Assembly: GCA_030267565.1 (NCBI GenBank)
Contig: BRXU01000012.1
Coordinates: 626,501 to 690,500 of the forward strand
DNA from: Pleodorina starrii
Taxonomy: Eukaryota > Chlorophyta > Chlorophyceae > Chlamydomonadales > Volvocaceae
DNA length: 64,000 nucleotides
Direction: 5' to 3'
The notes under the pieces were generated by a model, which was given only the letters and a program-made list of their open reading frames with translations, searched no databases and had not been told where the DNA came from. Shown here piece after piece: positions 11,236 through 23,900 of this stretch (position 1 is the first letter of the stretch; the number at the start of each line of letters is the position of its first letter). Both the position numbers and the translations under genes were made by a program.

Positions 11236-14200
11236 TCACATCCACCTCTTGGTCGTGCCAGCCACGCTGGTCGCCCCCGCCACACAGCCGCGCAACGACG
11301 TCCTCGCCAGGCTTCCCCCACCGCCGCCGCCGCCCTTGGCCACCGTGCCCGACGCCACGTTGGCAGCCGTGCCCGAGGCCAGCGTCCGCGCCGTCACGCC
11401 GCCGGGCCGGTAGCCTCTGCTGCTGTGTTGCGACTGAGCCTGAGCCTGAAACTGCGACTGAGATTGGTGGTTGTGGTTCTGTTGCTGGAGGGGGCCCTGC
11501 GCCATCGAGGGGCCTTCCGCCGCCGCCGCCGCAGCAGCGGCCTGCTGCTGCTGCTGCACAGCCACAGCCGCCGCCTCGCGGCAGCCGTCAGGGCCGGCGC
11601 CGACCACCGCCGGGTGCTCCTTGGCGGCAGCGGCGGCGGCTTCCTCTCGCGGTGCGATCTGCTCATCGACGAGGCGGACGGCGCCTGACGGCACCGCCTC
11701 CGCCACCCGGCCGACGGCCGCCGCCTCCGCCGCCTGCTGGACCGAGCCAGCGGCGGCTGCATGTGCCGCAGCGGCCTGCGGTTCAGGGCCCTGGGCCGCC
11801 GCCCAGTCGTTGACGTTGGCGTTGTCGTCGTCGCTCGGCGCTGCAGCTGTGACGGTGGCTGCTGCTTCCGGCTTTCCGAGGCGGTGGTGTTGGCGGCTGG
11901 GGGAGTGACGCAGCGGGTGGTCATGAGAGGCCGCCGCCGCCGCCGCCGCAGCGGTGCCGACGGACGGTGTGATGCGGGAGGGACCACTGGAAGCGGCTCC
12001 GGCCCCGGCACCGTTGTTGTTGGTGTTGTTGCTGGTGGTGGGGCGGTGCAGGCCACCGATTCCGGATTTGGTGCTGGAGGCGGAGGCGCTGGAGGAGATA
12101 CGGCTGGCGGGAGCCGCACCGCCCGGCTTGCCTGTTGCGAGGTTGGGGCGGCGAGGGCAGCTCATGTGGTGACGGCCCAGACAAAGGCGTGCAGCGACAT
12201 TTGACTCCATTTGAGTCCCATCCAGGTGACATTGCAATTTGCAAAGTTGTCAACAATGATCCTTTAAGCCCAACCCGGGCCTTCACGCACGAGAGCAGGC
12301 CGGGAGGACTTTCGTACCTGCAGGCCCACCCGTCGTCCCGGCGTCTCCTCCGCGACCCGCCAAGCTCCTGCGGGAGAACACATGGATGCACGACAATTGT
12401 ACGACATTCAACAAGAAAGTACAACAAGCACAACATGGATGCATAAAAAAAGACAACATCAAGACATCGACAAAAAAGTACAAAACAAGCAAGCACAACC
12501 GAGCGCAAACCATTTTCCGGTTTTCCGGCTGGCGCCATTCGCACACACAGCTGCCTCCCCCACGCAGCCATCCGCAACCCATCCACTTGCCTGATCGAGT
12601 GGCTCTGCAAGCTCGCCCGCCCTGGCAGCCAGCTCTGCGGCGCGTGCCCAGACGCCGCAGGACCACCACCACCACCACTGGCCGCGAGCGGCCCTGCCGG
12701 GTGGTGGTGGTGGTGTGGCGGATGGCCCGCGCTGCGTGTCGACTGCGCAGCGGCGCCCGCCTTGGCGGTGGCGGCCGCTGCCACACCCGCCTCGTCTGCG
12801 GCGTTGTGGTGGTGCTGCTGCTGGTGGCTCAAGTGGCCGGTGACGGTGACGGCGGCGCCGGCGCTGGCCCGCGCTGCGACGTCTGGGCCCGCTGGCGCTG
12901 TATCGCGCGGTCGGCTGCGGTCGGCCGACGTGGTGGTTGCGGAAACCGCCCCGGTGGCGGGTGCAGGTGCGAGCTGGTGCTGTTGCTGTTGGTGCTGTTG
13001 GTGGTGGTGCAGTTGCGGGGGACGGCCCGGGCCGCCGTGCGCGTCAGGCCTTATTCCTCCCGCGGACGACTGCGGCGGCGGCGCCGTGCGGGCTTCGGCG
13101 GCGGAGCTCCGGTGCGGCTCCGCGGCGGGCCGGGACGCCCGCGGCGCGGCGACGGCGGGCCGCCGCGCAGCGGCGGCGCTCAGCGACGGCGACGTCGCGT
13201 GGGGAGCCGCCGCCGCCGCCGCCACCGTGCGCGGCGCGGCCAGCGCCGCCGCCGGCTCCGAGGTAGGGCGCGGCTTGGAGGTGGGCGTGAGGCTGCCGAC
13301 GGACGTGCCCGCGCCCGACGCCGCCGACGCGCATGCGCCGCCCGTGGAGGTGCCGACAGCCCGTCGCCTGAACGACACGCCCGGCGTGCCGACGCTGCCC
13401 GCCGTCTCTGCCGCGGCCGGCGACAGCAGCCCGCCAGGGCTAAGCGCCTCGGCGGTGCTCGCAGTCGCAGCCAGCCCACGGCTGTCCCTGCCCGCGGCGG
13501 CGGCCTGCCCGGATGGCCAGGCACCAGCCGCTGCCTGGCAAGCCTCGACGGGGTCCTTGGTACTGGCCGCGGCGGCGCAGCCCGGCGTGTCGGAGGTCGT
13601 GGCGACGGCGGCGGGCGCGCGCGGCCGCGCGGCACTTCCCGCCATAGCCACCGACAGCGACACAGTCTCGGCGTCCACGGAGAAGGTACTGCCGCGCGGA
13701 GTGCCGGGGGAGCCCTCCGCCGCGGCGCCGATGCGGTCCGGCGTCGCGGCGGCGGCGGCGGCGGCGCCGCCGTCGCCATCGTCTTCGCCGCCGTGGTGTG
13801 GGGCCCTGGCGGCGCGAAGGTGCGCGGCAAAGTCCACCGAGTCGCGCTGCGCGCAGTCGTAGCGCTGCGCGGCGGTGGCACCGCGCGGCGGCGCCGCGGC
13901 CGCGGCATACAGCACGAAGCCGCTACAGCTGGGTTCGGCTTGCAGGTCCGCGGTGGCGTCGTGGCTGCAGGCGCTGCCGGGGCTGACGTCGCTGGAGGCG
14001 GGGGCCGCCGCGGTGGCGTCGGCTTCGAGCGGCGGCGGCGGTGCCTGGATTGGCGGCACTGGGTGGACCTGGACCTGGCCGGGGCCGGGGATGGGGTCGG
14101 GGATGGAGGCCTGGCCGGGGACGGGGCCGTGGCCGGCGATGGGGATGTGGCCGGGGACGTTGGCAAGCGGGGTCACGCCGCAGGAGCCGGGGCTAGCCGC

Positions 14201-17200
14201 GACGGTGTTGACGTGCCACAAAATGGGGCTGCCGGGCACCTCCAGCGCCGGCACGCCCACGCCGCGCCGGAGCCGCAGACCGCCGCCGCCGTCGGCGGTG
14301 GCGGCAGTGGTGGTGATTAGCCGGGGCGGCTGCGCGGCCGCGCCGCCAGTACTCTCTGCGACCAACCGGAGGAGGAGGACGAGGAGGGGGAGGCTCATGG
14401 TTCGGATGGAACGGATTCGCGTCACGAGGCACCAGCGTCGTAACACAGCCATAATACATGGGTACAGGGACACAGGGATACATGGGTACAGGAGTACATG
14501 GGTACATGCGGGGTTTCCAACGATACCCCAACGCATTCCCGGGTGCTCGGAGAGAAGACGAAATGCCCAAGACGACAACGCCAGTGGCGACACGGCAAGA
14601 GAGAGAGAGAGAGAGAGAGAACACCTTAAGACGTCAAGACCCCACCTGCGGCGGCCTGCTGCTGCTCCTGCCGGACTGGAGGCCGCCGCGCCTCCGCCGC
14701 CGCCTCCGCGGGCGCGGCAGGCGCCGCGCCTCCGCCGCCGGCGCCCGCTCCAGCCGCCGCCGCCGCGACCTCCAACTTGGCCAGTCGCTCCCGCAGCGCC
14801 ACCATCTCCAGCCACAGCGTCGCGGCGTTGGGCGCCGGCACCAGCGACACCTCCGGCGTGGGGCCCGAGGACGACGCCCTCGCGCCAGCTGCAATGCCGC
14901 CGGGAGCCATGCCGGCGGCGGCGGCGGCGGTGGTGGTGGCGGGCTCGTGGACAGCGCGCGCCGCCAGCTGTCCCCCCAGGAGCTGCATCAGACCGAGGAG
15001 CTGTGCGGCCATGTCCTCGAGCACCTGCAGGGAAGGAGAGGGGAGCGCCCCAGTCCTGTCGCAAGCAGTCACAGCCGAGCGTGGGTGGGCCCGTTCGTAC
15101 TATCGTAAGGAGTCCGAGCCGAGCGTGTCAGCGTCCTGCAAGCCTGCCTGCCGCTGGGGTTCCCCCAAATCCCCCCCACCTTGGACTGGCCCGCCCACGC
15201 CTGCTCCGCGCCGCCCCGCCAGTGCTCCATGGCGTGCAGCCGCGCCTCCAGCGTCAGGTTGCGGCTGTCCACCAGCGAGAGGATGGCGGCGATCTGCTGC
15301 CCCGCCGCGTCGATCTTCTTCTGCCACACCTCCGACTGAGAGCTGAAGCTGCGGGAGGACCAGGGCACACGGAGGGAGGCCACACGGACACAAGCGGGCG
15401 GGCAGGCGCGCGCGAGGGCGAGAGAGAGACAGAGCGGGGTGTCGGCGCAGAGCAGGGCGGGTGGGACCCCGGGTTGCCTCAAGTCCCCAATCAAGGGACC
15501 ACACGTGCTTCCACAAGCTTTGGATTTCTGTTTTCAACGCTGCCGACGTGGCACTTTACCACTCCTGACCTGCGCACGTGCAGTGGTGTCTTCTTGGGCG
15601 CGCAGGCAGGCATCCGTAGCTTTATATGCATGCGCAACGCTGCCGACTTTGGCGCTTTACCCCTCCCACTCCCCACCTGCGCACGTGTTCCAGCTCCGAG
15701 CGTATGGTCGCCTCCGCCTCCTCCAAGTGCTGCAGCCGCTGCTCCAGGGCGAACGACAGCCCGTGCGGGGTCAGGCCTGCGGGAGCGGAAAAGATGGCCG
15801 CAGGACAGGTGCTGAGACCGCAGCCTACGACAGCCAGCCAACGCCAACGACAACAACAACAACGACAACAAAAACAACACCGATCTGCTGCTGCTTCTGC
15901 CGCTGCTACTGCTACTGCTGCTGCCGCCCTCGTCCCCAACGTAGCGCACCAGCGTTCGTCTCGCAGCCGCAGAAGTGCGCAGACGCAGGCGCAGCGTTGC
16001 ATCAACACGCACCCACGCATCCATCAAAAACGCACCCGCTGACGCCAGAAACGACTGCGGCAGCGCCGGCGTCGACAGTCCGTTGACGGGCGTGCAGCTC
16101 GCCGACTTGGACGCCATGCCGCCGCCAGCACCCGACGGGACACGGGACCCCCCGATGCCGCCGCCGCTGGCAGGCGGCGGCGTCCTGGGCAGCTTCTTGA
16201 TCACCCGGTTGCGCTTCAGCAGCGTATCCAGCTCCTGCATCGCGGCAGATGCGGCATCGCTGCTGCACGGGTTGCCTGCGCGCGCGGGGGGTTGGGGGAT
16301 GGTGGCGCCACACGGCACGGTTGCTTACGAAGGCTGGAGCGGTATGGCGGGCCGTTGGCCGTTCGGGCTGACAAAGGGTGCGAGTGGAAGCGGGCGAGTG
16401 GCGAGCAGCGAACAGCAGCAAACAGCGAGGAGGAGCAGCCGGACCTCGGAACGGACTTCGGAATGAAGAGAAGCGCGAGGCTAACATATCTGTGTGCACG
16501 CTGGGGCCAGGCAGTAGTACTTGTTGCAGTGGGCTCCAGGCCCCCGGAAGGGTAGAGCCGGCGGCCAGGTGTCGGGAAGGGAAGAGGATGGGCGCTGTTC
16601 CCAGGTAGGTATGTGCAGCGGGGCGTGTACCTGACAGGTCGACGCTCTTGAGCGTGCAGTTGCTCAGCCGCAGCGCATCCACCAGGGCCCGCACGCCGCG
16701 CTCGCCGATGACATTGTCTGCGTGGCGGTGTCAGCCAAGGGAGGCAAAAAACGTGTCGGGGCCCAGGAGTTGTGGTCAAACATTTTGGGGGCGGCGGACG
16801 ACGATCCTATGGTATGGTTCCGACCCGACGAGGCCCGTTGAGAGAGTGGACAGGGTGCGGAAAATTTCCGATTTCCGCAATGGCACGAGGTATTGCCCTA
16901 CCCGTAGGCTTTCAACCCTCCGTTTCCCGTGGATGAGTGTCCGTGGGGGAGGTAGGCGTAGATCAAGGGCGCTGGGTACGTGCACGCAACCCTGCACACC
17001 CTGGAATGCGCGCCGTGCCGCGACGGAGGCTACCGGGTTACCTGGGAGCTCCAGCACCTCCAGCACGGCGTTGTTCGCCAGTACTTCAGCAAGCTGACTG
17101 GCTTGCGCGCAGCCAAGCCCACAACCTGGAATACGGACCGCAACGACGTCAGTAAAAAGCGCCCGTTATAGCGGGCAAATCGCGGCTGCCTGCTTGCAGG

Positions 17201-17365
17201 CACTGCGGACTGACTTCGCAGGCGTACGCCGACGGCATCCCGGTTGCTCCGCAGGGCATCCATTAGGCGCGTCCACGACTCCTCGTCAACGTGGCCCTCA
17301 TGACTCACGAAGCGAGTCGGTGGCAGTGGTATCAGGCCAGTCAGGACGTCCAACAAGCGTTCCAT
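11236..17365 (-). CDS. Leucine-rich-repeat / coiled-coil protein with long Ala/Gln-rich C-terminus
   Basis: Exons on the minus strand: 17215-17365, 17042-17125, 16631-16717, 16036-16275, 15685-15776, 15180-15335, 14646-15024, 12591-14355, 12318-12367, 11236-12131. They total 3900 nt (1299 aa plus TGA), in phase at every junction. Residues about 20-140 are ribonuclease-inhibitor-type leucine-rich repeats, for example LAEVLANNAVLEVLELPDN followed by VIGERGVRALVDAL and LKSVDLSGNP. Residues about 188-300 are heptad-rich coiled coil (LEQRLQHLEEAEATIRSELEH). A Pro/Ala/Gly region follows, then about 880 residues of Ala, Gln, His and Ser homopolymers. LRR plus coiled coil suggests a scaffold, possibly centrosomal or ciliary, but I cannot name a family. 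The intron 12368-12590 appears to use a GC donor (AG|GCAAGT). The first intron donor (A|GTCAGT) is weak. The start ATG is the first that precedes the LRR; upstream coding exons are possible. Confidence 0.82.
14600..14620. repeat. Short (GA)n tract in an intron of the LRR gene
   Basis: About ten GA units between the exons 14646-15024 and 12591-14355. Confidence 0.8.
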
Positions 17366-17983
17366 TTCGGCGGTTGGGGTTCGGTCCGGTCAAAACCAGG
17401 CGTGAGGCCACATGCTTGTGGCAAATTGACTACGCTGGTGAGAATATGGGTTGGACGTGTAGAAGGCGTTCAGCTGCTCGGGATTTTCAGGTTTCCCGCC
17501 ATTCCTGTTCAGAGTCAACCCAAGAAATAGTATGACCAATAGTGAAGCTGTCTGGCATACTTTTTGTCAGCTTGCAAGCCCGGCCCTGAACACTCGGCAT
17601 GGCATCAGGCAACGAGTTGCGCAATTGCAAGAATTCATGCGGGAGAGAAGCAAGAAGTACGGCAGGTTTCTCGAAAGTGGAACTACCAAACGTAATGTCC
17701 AGTCTTTGCTCAAGCTCTCAATTGTCGCTTGGGCGCGCGTAGTTGCTGCTCCAAACTACTGACCGCATACTGTAACCTAGGAAACAGCCCGCGCACGACG
17801 CTTTTACAAAGCTCCACATAAGGTCCCAACCAATTACGTGTGCATGCTTAGTGCAAAAAATTGAAGGCTGGAAGAAAAACTTCTAGTGAATTACACAGTA
17901 ATGCACTTTGGGAGCGTCTGATGTTGTTCAGGCTATTCGGTAATCTATTTCGAGTTTGCGCTGTGCCATACCAGCACTCTATC
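17366..17983. promoter_or_regulatory. Divergent upstream region between the LRR gene and the DUF2009 gene
   Basis: About 620 bp separates the start codons of two oppositely oriented genes. No coding exon is supported here. It must hold the 5' UTRs and promoters of both, arranged head to head. I see no convincing TATA box. Confidence 0.55.
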
Positions 17984-20900
17984 ATGAGCTCTGCAAAGCT
18001 TGGGGCCGTCCTTGACGAGAATGAGCAGGAGCAGCAAACCGTCGCGATTGGGGCGGACGCAAATGGCAGCTCTTCGTATGGTAAGTACTGCCTGGAACCA
18101 TTTGTGATGCTTTCTGTATCTAAGGGTGTCTGTCCTGATCTGTGATGATTGATTAGTGATCGCCGCCATATCGCAGAGGAGCACGTTGCGCGTCTGAAGG
18201 CCGAGGCTGAGGCGCAGGACTGCGCTAATCGCCTGCGGGTTGCCCAGGAGCAACTTGCCGAGTATGCGGAGCAGAAATCTGTGGACAGCCAAGGCCTCGT
18301 GCAGGTACCGTTTCAGCACAAGCAAGTCGTTGGATTGGCTGGACTCTTTCAAGTAGCCTGTATTTTCATCCATACATGACACGATGATATCAGGGCGGAT
18401 ACAAGCGGCTTTGGTACAGGCACTTGCCCGGTCTTTCGTGTACCCTTGCTACGCTTTCCCCCCAGAAAACCCCTGATGTGGGTCCTCAAAGACACCACCC
18501 GTAAAATTGGCCATGGCAGCGGATGATGTTTCCCCAGTCTGTCAGTCGATCGGCCGGTCGTACTCGACGTCGTACAGCAGCGGTCCACCACGACCTATAC
18601 GACAGCCGCACAGCTCCTCGGGGTGCATGTGTGTGCCCTCCAGTGAAGTGATGTGCGGCCTGGGGCGGGCGAGTCTCTGCACAGTATTGGGCAGACGCAC
18701 GCGCCGTTCGCCTGGTCGCTGCGTCGCAGGAGGCGGAGCGCCTGAAGGAGGTTCTGGGACAGCTCGCCCAGCAGCAGGGGAGTACGGCCGCGGACTTCCA
18801 GCAGGTTGCGCAGCTCTTCAACGGTCTGCTGGAGAAGATCACGGACGCGGCCACGGAGGCGCGCGCGTTTGCTGCACAGCAGGCCAGCGACCTCGCAACC
18901 TTGAAGCGCTCGAGCGGCCAGGTAATCAGAACAGGGAATAGGACTTTCCTTGGGGGTTGAAAGGGAAGATACCGCAGCGAAGGGACGGGCCGGCGATGGT
19001 TTTATGGGTTTTTGGTGGAACTGCTCGGGCGCTGGAAGTGTCGCCAGACGCGAATACGGGCCGCCCTAGTCCCCTGCTCCGTCCGATTCACCGTTCCGCC
19101 GTTCCGCCCCTCGTCGTCCGCCGCTGCATAGGGCGACCTCCGCGGCGATGTGGACATGAAGCGCGCGCGGGACGACTCGGCGTCGACCAGCGAGGCAGGC
19201 GACGAGGGCGTCGCGGAGGAGGTGAGCGCCGCTGCGGAACAACCCCCAACCCACCCATCCCACGGATTCGTTCTTGCATTACACTATTCACCCCCTTTCC
19301 TCGAACTTGGGGCTCGGGTCGGGGCGTCGTACCGTCCTGCGACGGATGCGATGGATCAAATACCGTTTTGGGACGACGACGAAGCTGGGGGCCCAGATGC
19401 CCATCCGTGTCTCAGGGGAGCCCTGCAACACCCTCAGGGTGATGGTCGGTCGGTCGGGCCCTTCCAGTGCTGGTTCGCCGCGCCTCTCTAGCCGCCGCAT
19501 CTTTTGAACCGGCGTGATGTGGTGCACCCTCCGGCGGCAACGTCCGCAGTGACTCATTTTCATATAAAGGAGCATATCACTCCCTGATCCTCCGGCGGCA
19601 CTGGTACTGGTCGCTGCCGCACCGCAGGATGGGGGGGAGGAGGACTCGGGGGAGCCGGTGCGCGGCAGCATCGCCTCGCACGCCGCGGGCGCAGCCAGCA
19701 CCAGCTTTGCGGAGCGCGCGCGGTACATCCCGGTGCGTCTGAGCCAGGACGAGCGCAAGCTGCTGCGTCTGCTGGAGTCGGCGTTGAACGTCAGCGAGTA
19801 CACGGACAAGGTGAGTGGGGGCAGGCGGCCTGGACAAGGGGCGAAGGGGCTGGGCTGCCGCCGCGTCCGCTGGCCCGATCTGGGTTGCGCTCCTTGCGCT
19901 CGTGACTCATGCGCTCATGGGTTGCGCTCGTGACTCGTGTCCATTACCTCCATTTGGGTCGATGTGGGTCGTCTTCTTCGTCATCGTGTTGTTGTCGAGG
20001 GCCATCGTGTTGTGGCACCGGACCGAGATTTTTCGTTGTCGAGAGCACGCTGTGGCACTAGGTGGAGATTTTCGTCGTTATTTTTTTGTTGTGTGAGCTT
20101 CGTGTTGCAGCTTCAGGAACCCAGGTCTGCAGCAAAATGCATGCGGGTTCAGACGGGTTCAGCGGGTTTCTTCCCACCACCACCGCCGCAGGTGGACATT
20201 CTCACGTGGCGGAGCAAGAACCAGCGGATACACGCACAAATCCGGGTACGTTTTGAAAAACCGACGACCGTGGGTCAGTTAAGCAGCGTGCCCGGTTCGC
20301 GCCTGGGCGGCGTAGGCAGGCAAAGAGGGCTGGGACCGACGATCCGCCAACGATGCAGACTCCAGCGCCTGGGTCTGTCTGTCTACATATATCATATAAT
20401 ATAACATATATCTTAAGTAAACAGCGTGGTCATTTGAGCCCTGCGCTTTCCAGGGTGTGAAGAGCATGCTGCATTCATCCGCTGCGCGCGCCCCCAGCGC
20501 TTTCCCCGTCCGGCTCTTGCCCTTGTGTCGGCCTTGGCGTCAGGGTGACGAAGATGGGTTTTTGTTCCTGCCGGCTCGCCGCCAAGACTTGCGAGCGGTC
20601 CGTCCTTGCCTGATCAACCAGCCCCCCCCCCCTCACCTTGCTTGCCTGTTTAGGACCTGTGCGCCATCCTCTCGGGCCTTATGGTGGCCACCAATTACAA
20701 GAAGGGACAGGACCTCATCCGGGACCGCTCCTTCGCCGACAACCACGAGTTCTTCCAGGTACGCGCCCAAACTCCCGTGCAGGCGCTCCCGTGCAACATG
20801 AGATGGTCGCGTGTTACATGGCAGGCCGCATGCTTTCCCTGTGTCGCTCCGGACCCTGTGTCCGTGCGGCCCTTCCTGATGAGTAAGGGGCAACTGGGGC

Positions 20901-23900
20901 GCGCGCTGCCGATTTCTCTCTCATGTTGTGTGTGTGTGTTTCGGGGATCGCGGCCGGATTTGCAAACGTTTCTGCAAATCCCTTCCTGCTGCAAAACACT
21001 TTCGTGGCGGCTGTGGAGATGATGCCTGGTTGGTCGCGAGGTGCTGTGACGGAATAAAAGTTTTAAAATCAATGAGATTGGTGGCGATTGTTGAAACCTC
21101 TGTCCCTGTCTCAACGAATGTTTGGGTGGCGGGATGAGGTGGGCATCCAAGTTGGCAGTGGAGATTAACAGCCTTGGACTGCCGTAGCAGTTCGTATGGC
21201 GTCGTACAGTGAGATGCAAGTGGTGGTGGTGGTGCCCTGTGGCATCACAATTTGGTATTACAAAAGAACTTAGAAAGACGGGGCCCAGAACGCCAGAAGC
21301 CTACCCACGCTGTAACGATATTCCTTACTTCCTTACTAAACCATGCTGTCGGTTCACGAACGCACGGACTGTTTCGCGCAGGACATCTTACTAAACCATG
21401 CTGTCGGTTCACGAACGCACGGACTGTTTCGCGCAGGACATTTTCGAGCTGGGGCGGCGCTACAAGATCTTGAACCCCGACAAGATGCGCAGCGAGTACG
21501 GCAAGCTGATGTATCTGCTGATGGACAGCTCGGAGCCCGCCATCCAGGAGCTGCTCGAGTTTAAGTGCGTACGGCAGCTGTGCACCGTGTACAATTTCCT
21601 GGAGGAGCGCGGCGGGCTGGCGATGCTGGAAGACCCGCTCATGCACACGGCGACGGCGGAGATTGTCGCGGGTGGGTGCGTTTGGGTGGCGGTGGTGGTG
21701 GTGGTGGTGCGAGTATGTCCCGGGTGTTGCCCGAGCTCCGCGCAGTTACGGCGGCGCGTCCGTGTTTTTTTTGCAAGAAAAACAGCCTAGGGGGTGGTGG
21801 TCATGGCCGTTTGTATTCGTGGTGAAGACGGGGAGATGTGCCGGGAGATGTGGGTGAGAGGCGCCACGCGGGGGGACGGGTGAAGGTCTCTACAGGGGTT
21901 CGCTCTGGGTCGAGTAACGCAGCGGGAAACTGGGAACTGGGGCGCACGTCCGCCGAATTCCCCTCGTTGCTGCGCTGTGCTCTCATCGACATCGACGGGC
22001 AGCTTATTGGTGCGGCGCCCGCACCCAGATTCCTGTTTGGAGCGTTTTATCGTTTCATCATCCACGTTTCATTATGAGCATCCACGTGTGGGGCTGCAGA
22101 GCGAATTCCACGTCCCGCATGACGTGCTTCCTTCTCTCCTTTGCTTGATTGGGTGCCCCAGGCGAGCGGCCGCGGCACGAGGTGCAGCGGGACATCAAGG
22201 TCAAGGAGAAGGCGCGCGAGGCGCTGAGCCGGCGCTACCGCTCGGCGCGTCTGAGCGAGGAGGAGATCCTGCTCTGCATCTACTCGATCTCGGACAACAA
22301 CTCGTACCTGCTCTTCAACCGTGAGTTTCTGGGTGTGCATGCAGGCATGCATGTTGGCCTGGCGTAACGCGGCCCGGTGTGCATGCAGGCATGCTGGCAG
22401 GCATGCGTGTTGGCCCGGAACCGGAAGATCCTCCTGACGCGCCGCCTTGGCCCGTGGGGGGCAACGAGGCACTGCTGCGATGACCTGCCGCATCCGCTGT
22501 TGCCTGAAGCACCCGGGCCCGCGCTCTTTCTTTTTTGCGTTCCGCTGCTATCGCCTGCCTTTACACCCGCCCATGTTTTTGGCCGCCTCGTGGACTGTCG
22601 TACTTGGCCTGGAAGGGCCCTCGAAGCTGAAGTACCGTATCCCCCATTCCCCTGGGGTCCTGGGTCCGTTCGCTTACGCCGTCTCCGTCTCCGCTGCGGT
22701 ATTTTCTTTTTACCCCCCTTCCCCCTCGCTTGTCCTCGCTCACCCCCGCCTCCGCAGGCGACCCCATCGACCGATTCATCCACTTTTTCCACCGGTACTT
22801 CAAGCAGGACTCGCACGAGCCCGGCTACTCGCTGGCCATCCAGGGCGGCCGCGACGGCGCGCGGCTGACGCACAACCACGAGCGGCAGGTAATGGGCTCC
22901 ACCACCACGAATCAATCAACCGCCCACGCCCACGTCCATTCACAAATTTCACATCCCCGCGGCCACGTCCGTTCGGATCACCCGATCAGCCAGCTCCCAG
23001 TTCATGCCTAAAACCTCCACAATACGCCACACGCACGTGCCCATTGTGGGTTCATCTCCATCCCTCCCACCCTCTCCCCTCCCAAACCCCCTCGCCCCCT
23101 GACCCCTCGCCCCTCCCAAACCCCCTCGCCCCTCCACCCTGCACCCCTCGCCCCTCCTAAACCCCCTCGCCTCTCAACCCTGCACCCCTCGCCCCTCCCA
23201 AACCCCCTCGCCCCTCCCCCCTCGTCCCCGCAGTATCACTACGTGCTGCAGTCGCTGACGCTGTGGCGCGAGATCAGCACCGAGATGTTCAAGCTGTGGT
23301 ACCTGGCCGAGTCGGACATGCTGCGGGAGGGCAACAGCTACCGCCTGTGTGACACGGGCCAGGGACTCAACCGCGTGCAGTCGGCGCCGCAGGTCGGACG
23401 AGCCATGCAGCAGATCCTCGGCAGGTGGGTGCGGCTTGGGCGGTGGTGGCGGTGGCGGCCGGCCTGGGGGTTGCGGTGCGGTGCGGGAGGGCGTTGCATC
23501 GCTCGTCGGCGGGCTCTCGGGGCAAAAAGGATCGGGCATCATCAGGAGAGAGAGGCCCAACTGGGGCTGCGGGTCCGCCTCTCGTAGTGCCGTAGAGGCG
23601 GCGGCGACATCTAGGGCGAGGAGTTGAGGAATTGTGTTTGCGTCCTGGAGCGGCGGCTTGGCGGCGCGGGTATGTAGGTGGCGGCTGGCGCCGATGGCCA
23701 GAATCCATCCGCACAGCGCCCAGCACAACCCGCTTCAGCACGGCCCACAAGCCACAACCCAAGGGCGGCGGCGGTGGATGCGCGTCGCGAGCCGTTCCGC
23801 GAGCCCTGTCCTCAGCCCCCGGGCGCTTTCCATCCCTTTGCGTTCGGCGCCCAACGAGCCCTCCGCTTCTCGCGCTGCGTGCCTTACCGTAGTAGTACGT

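Noticed and set aside
11921..12366. Alternative Arg/Gln/Pro-rich C-terminus of the LRR gene stopping at 11921
   Set aside because: Requires a weak GT donor; the canonical GC donor yields a longer frame with the Ala/Gln composition of the rest of the tail. Kept as an alternative only.
14356..14402. Possible independent start with a hydrophobic N-terminus (MSLPLLVLLLRLV) on the minus strand
   Set aside because: The DNA is a pyrimidine tract ending in a CAG acceptor whose phase matches the preceding exon, so it is intron, not a signal peptide.
12386..15815. Very long plus-strand open frames (about 640 codons each) overlapping the LRR gene
   Set aside because: They are antisense to GCN-rich exons; their translations are Arg/Ala/Gly low complexity and no splice sites are phase-consistent.
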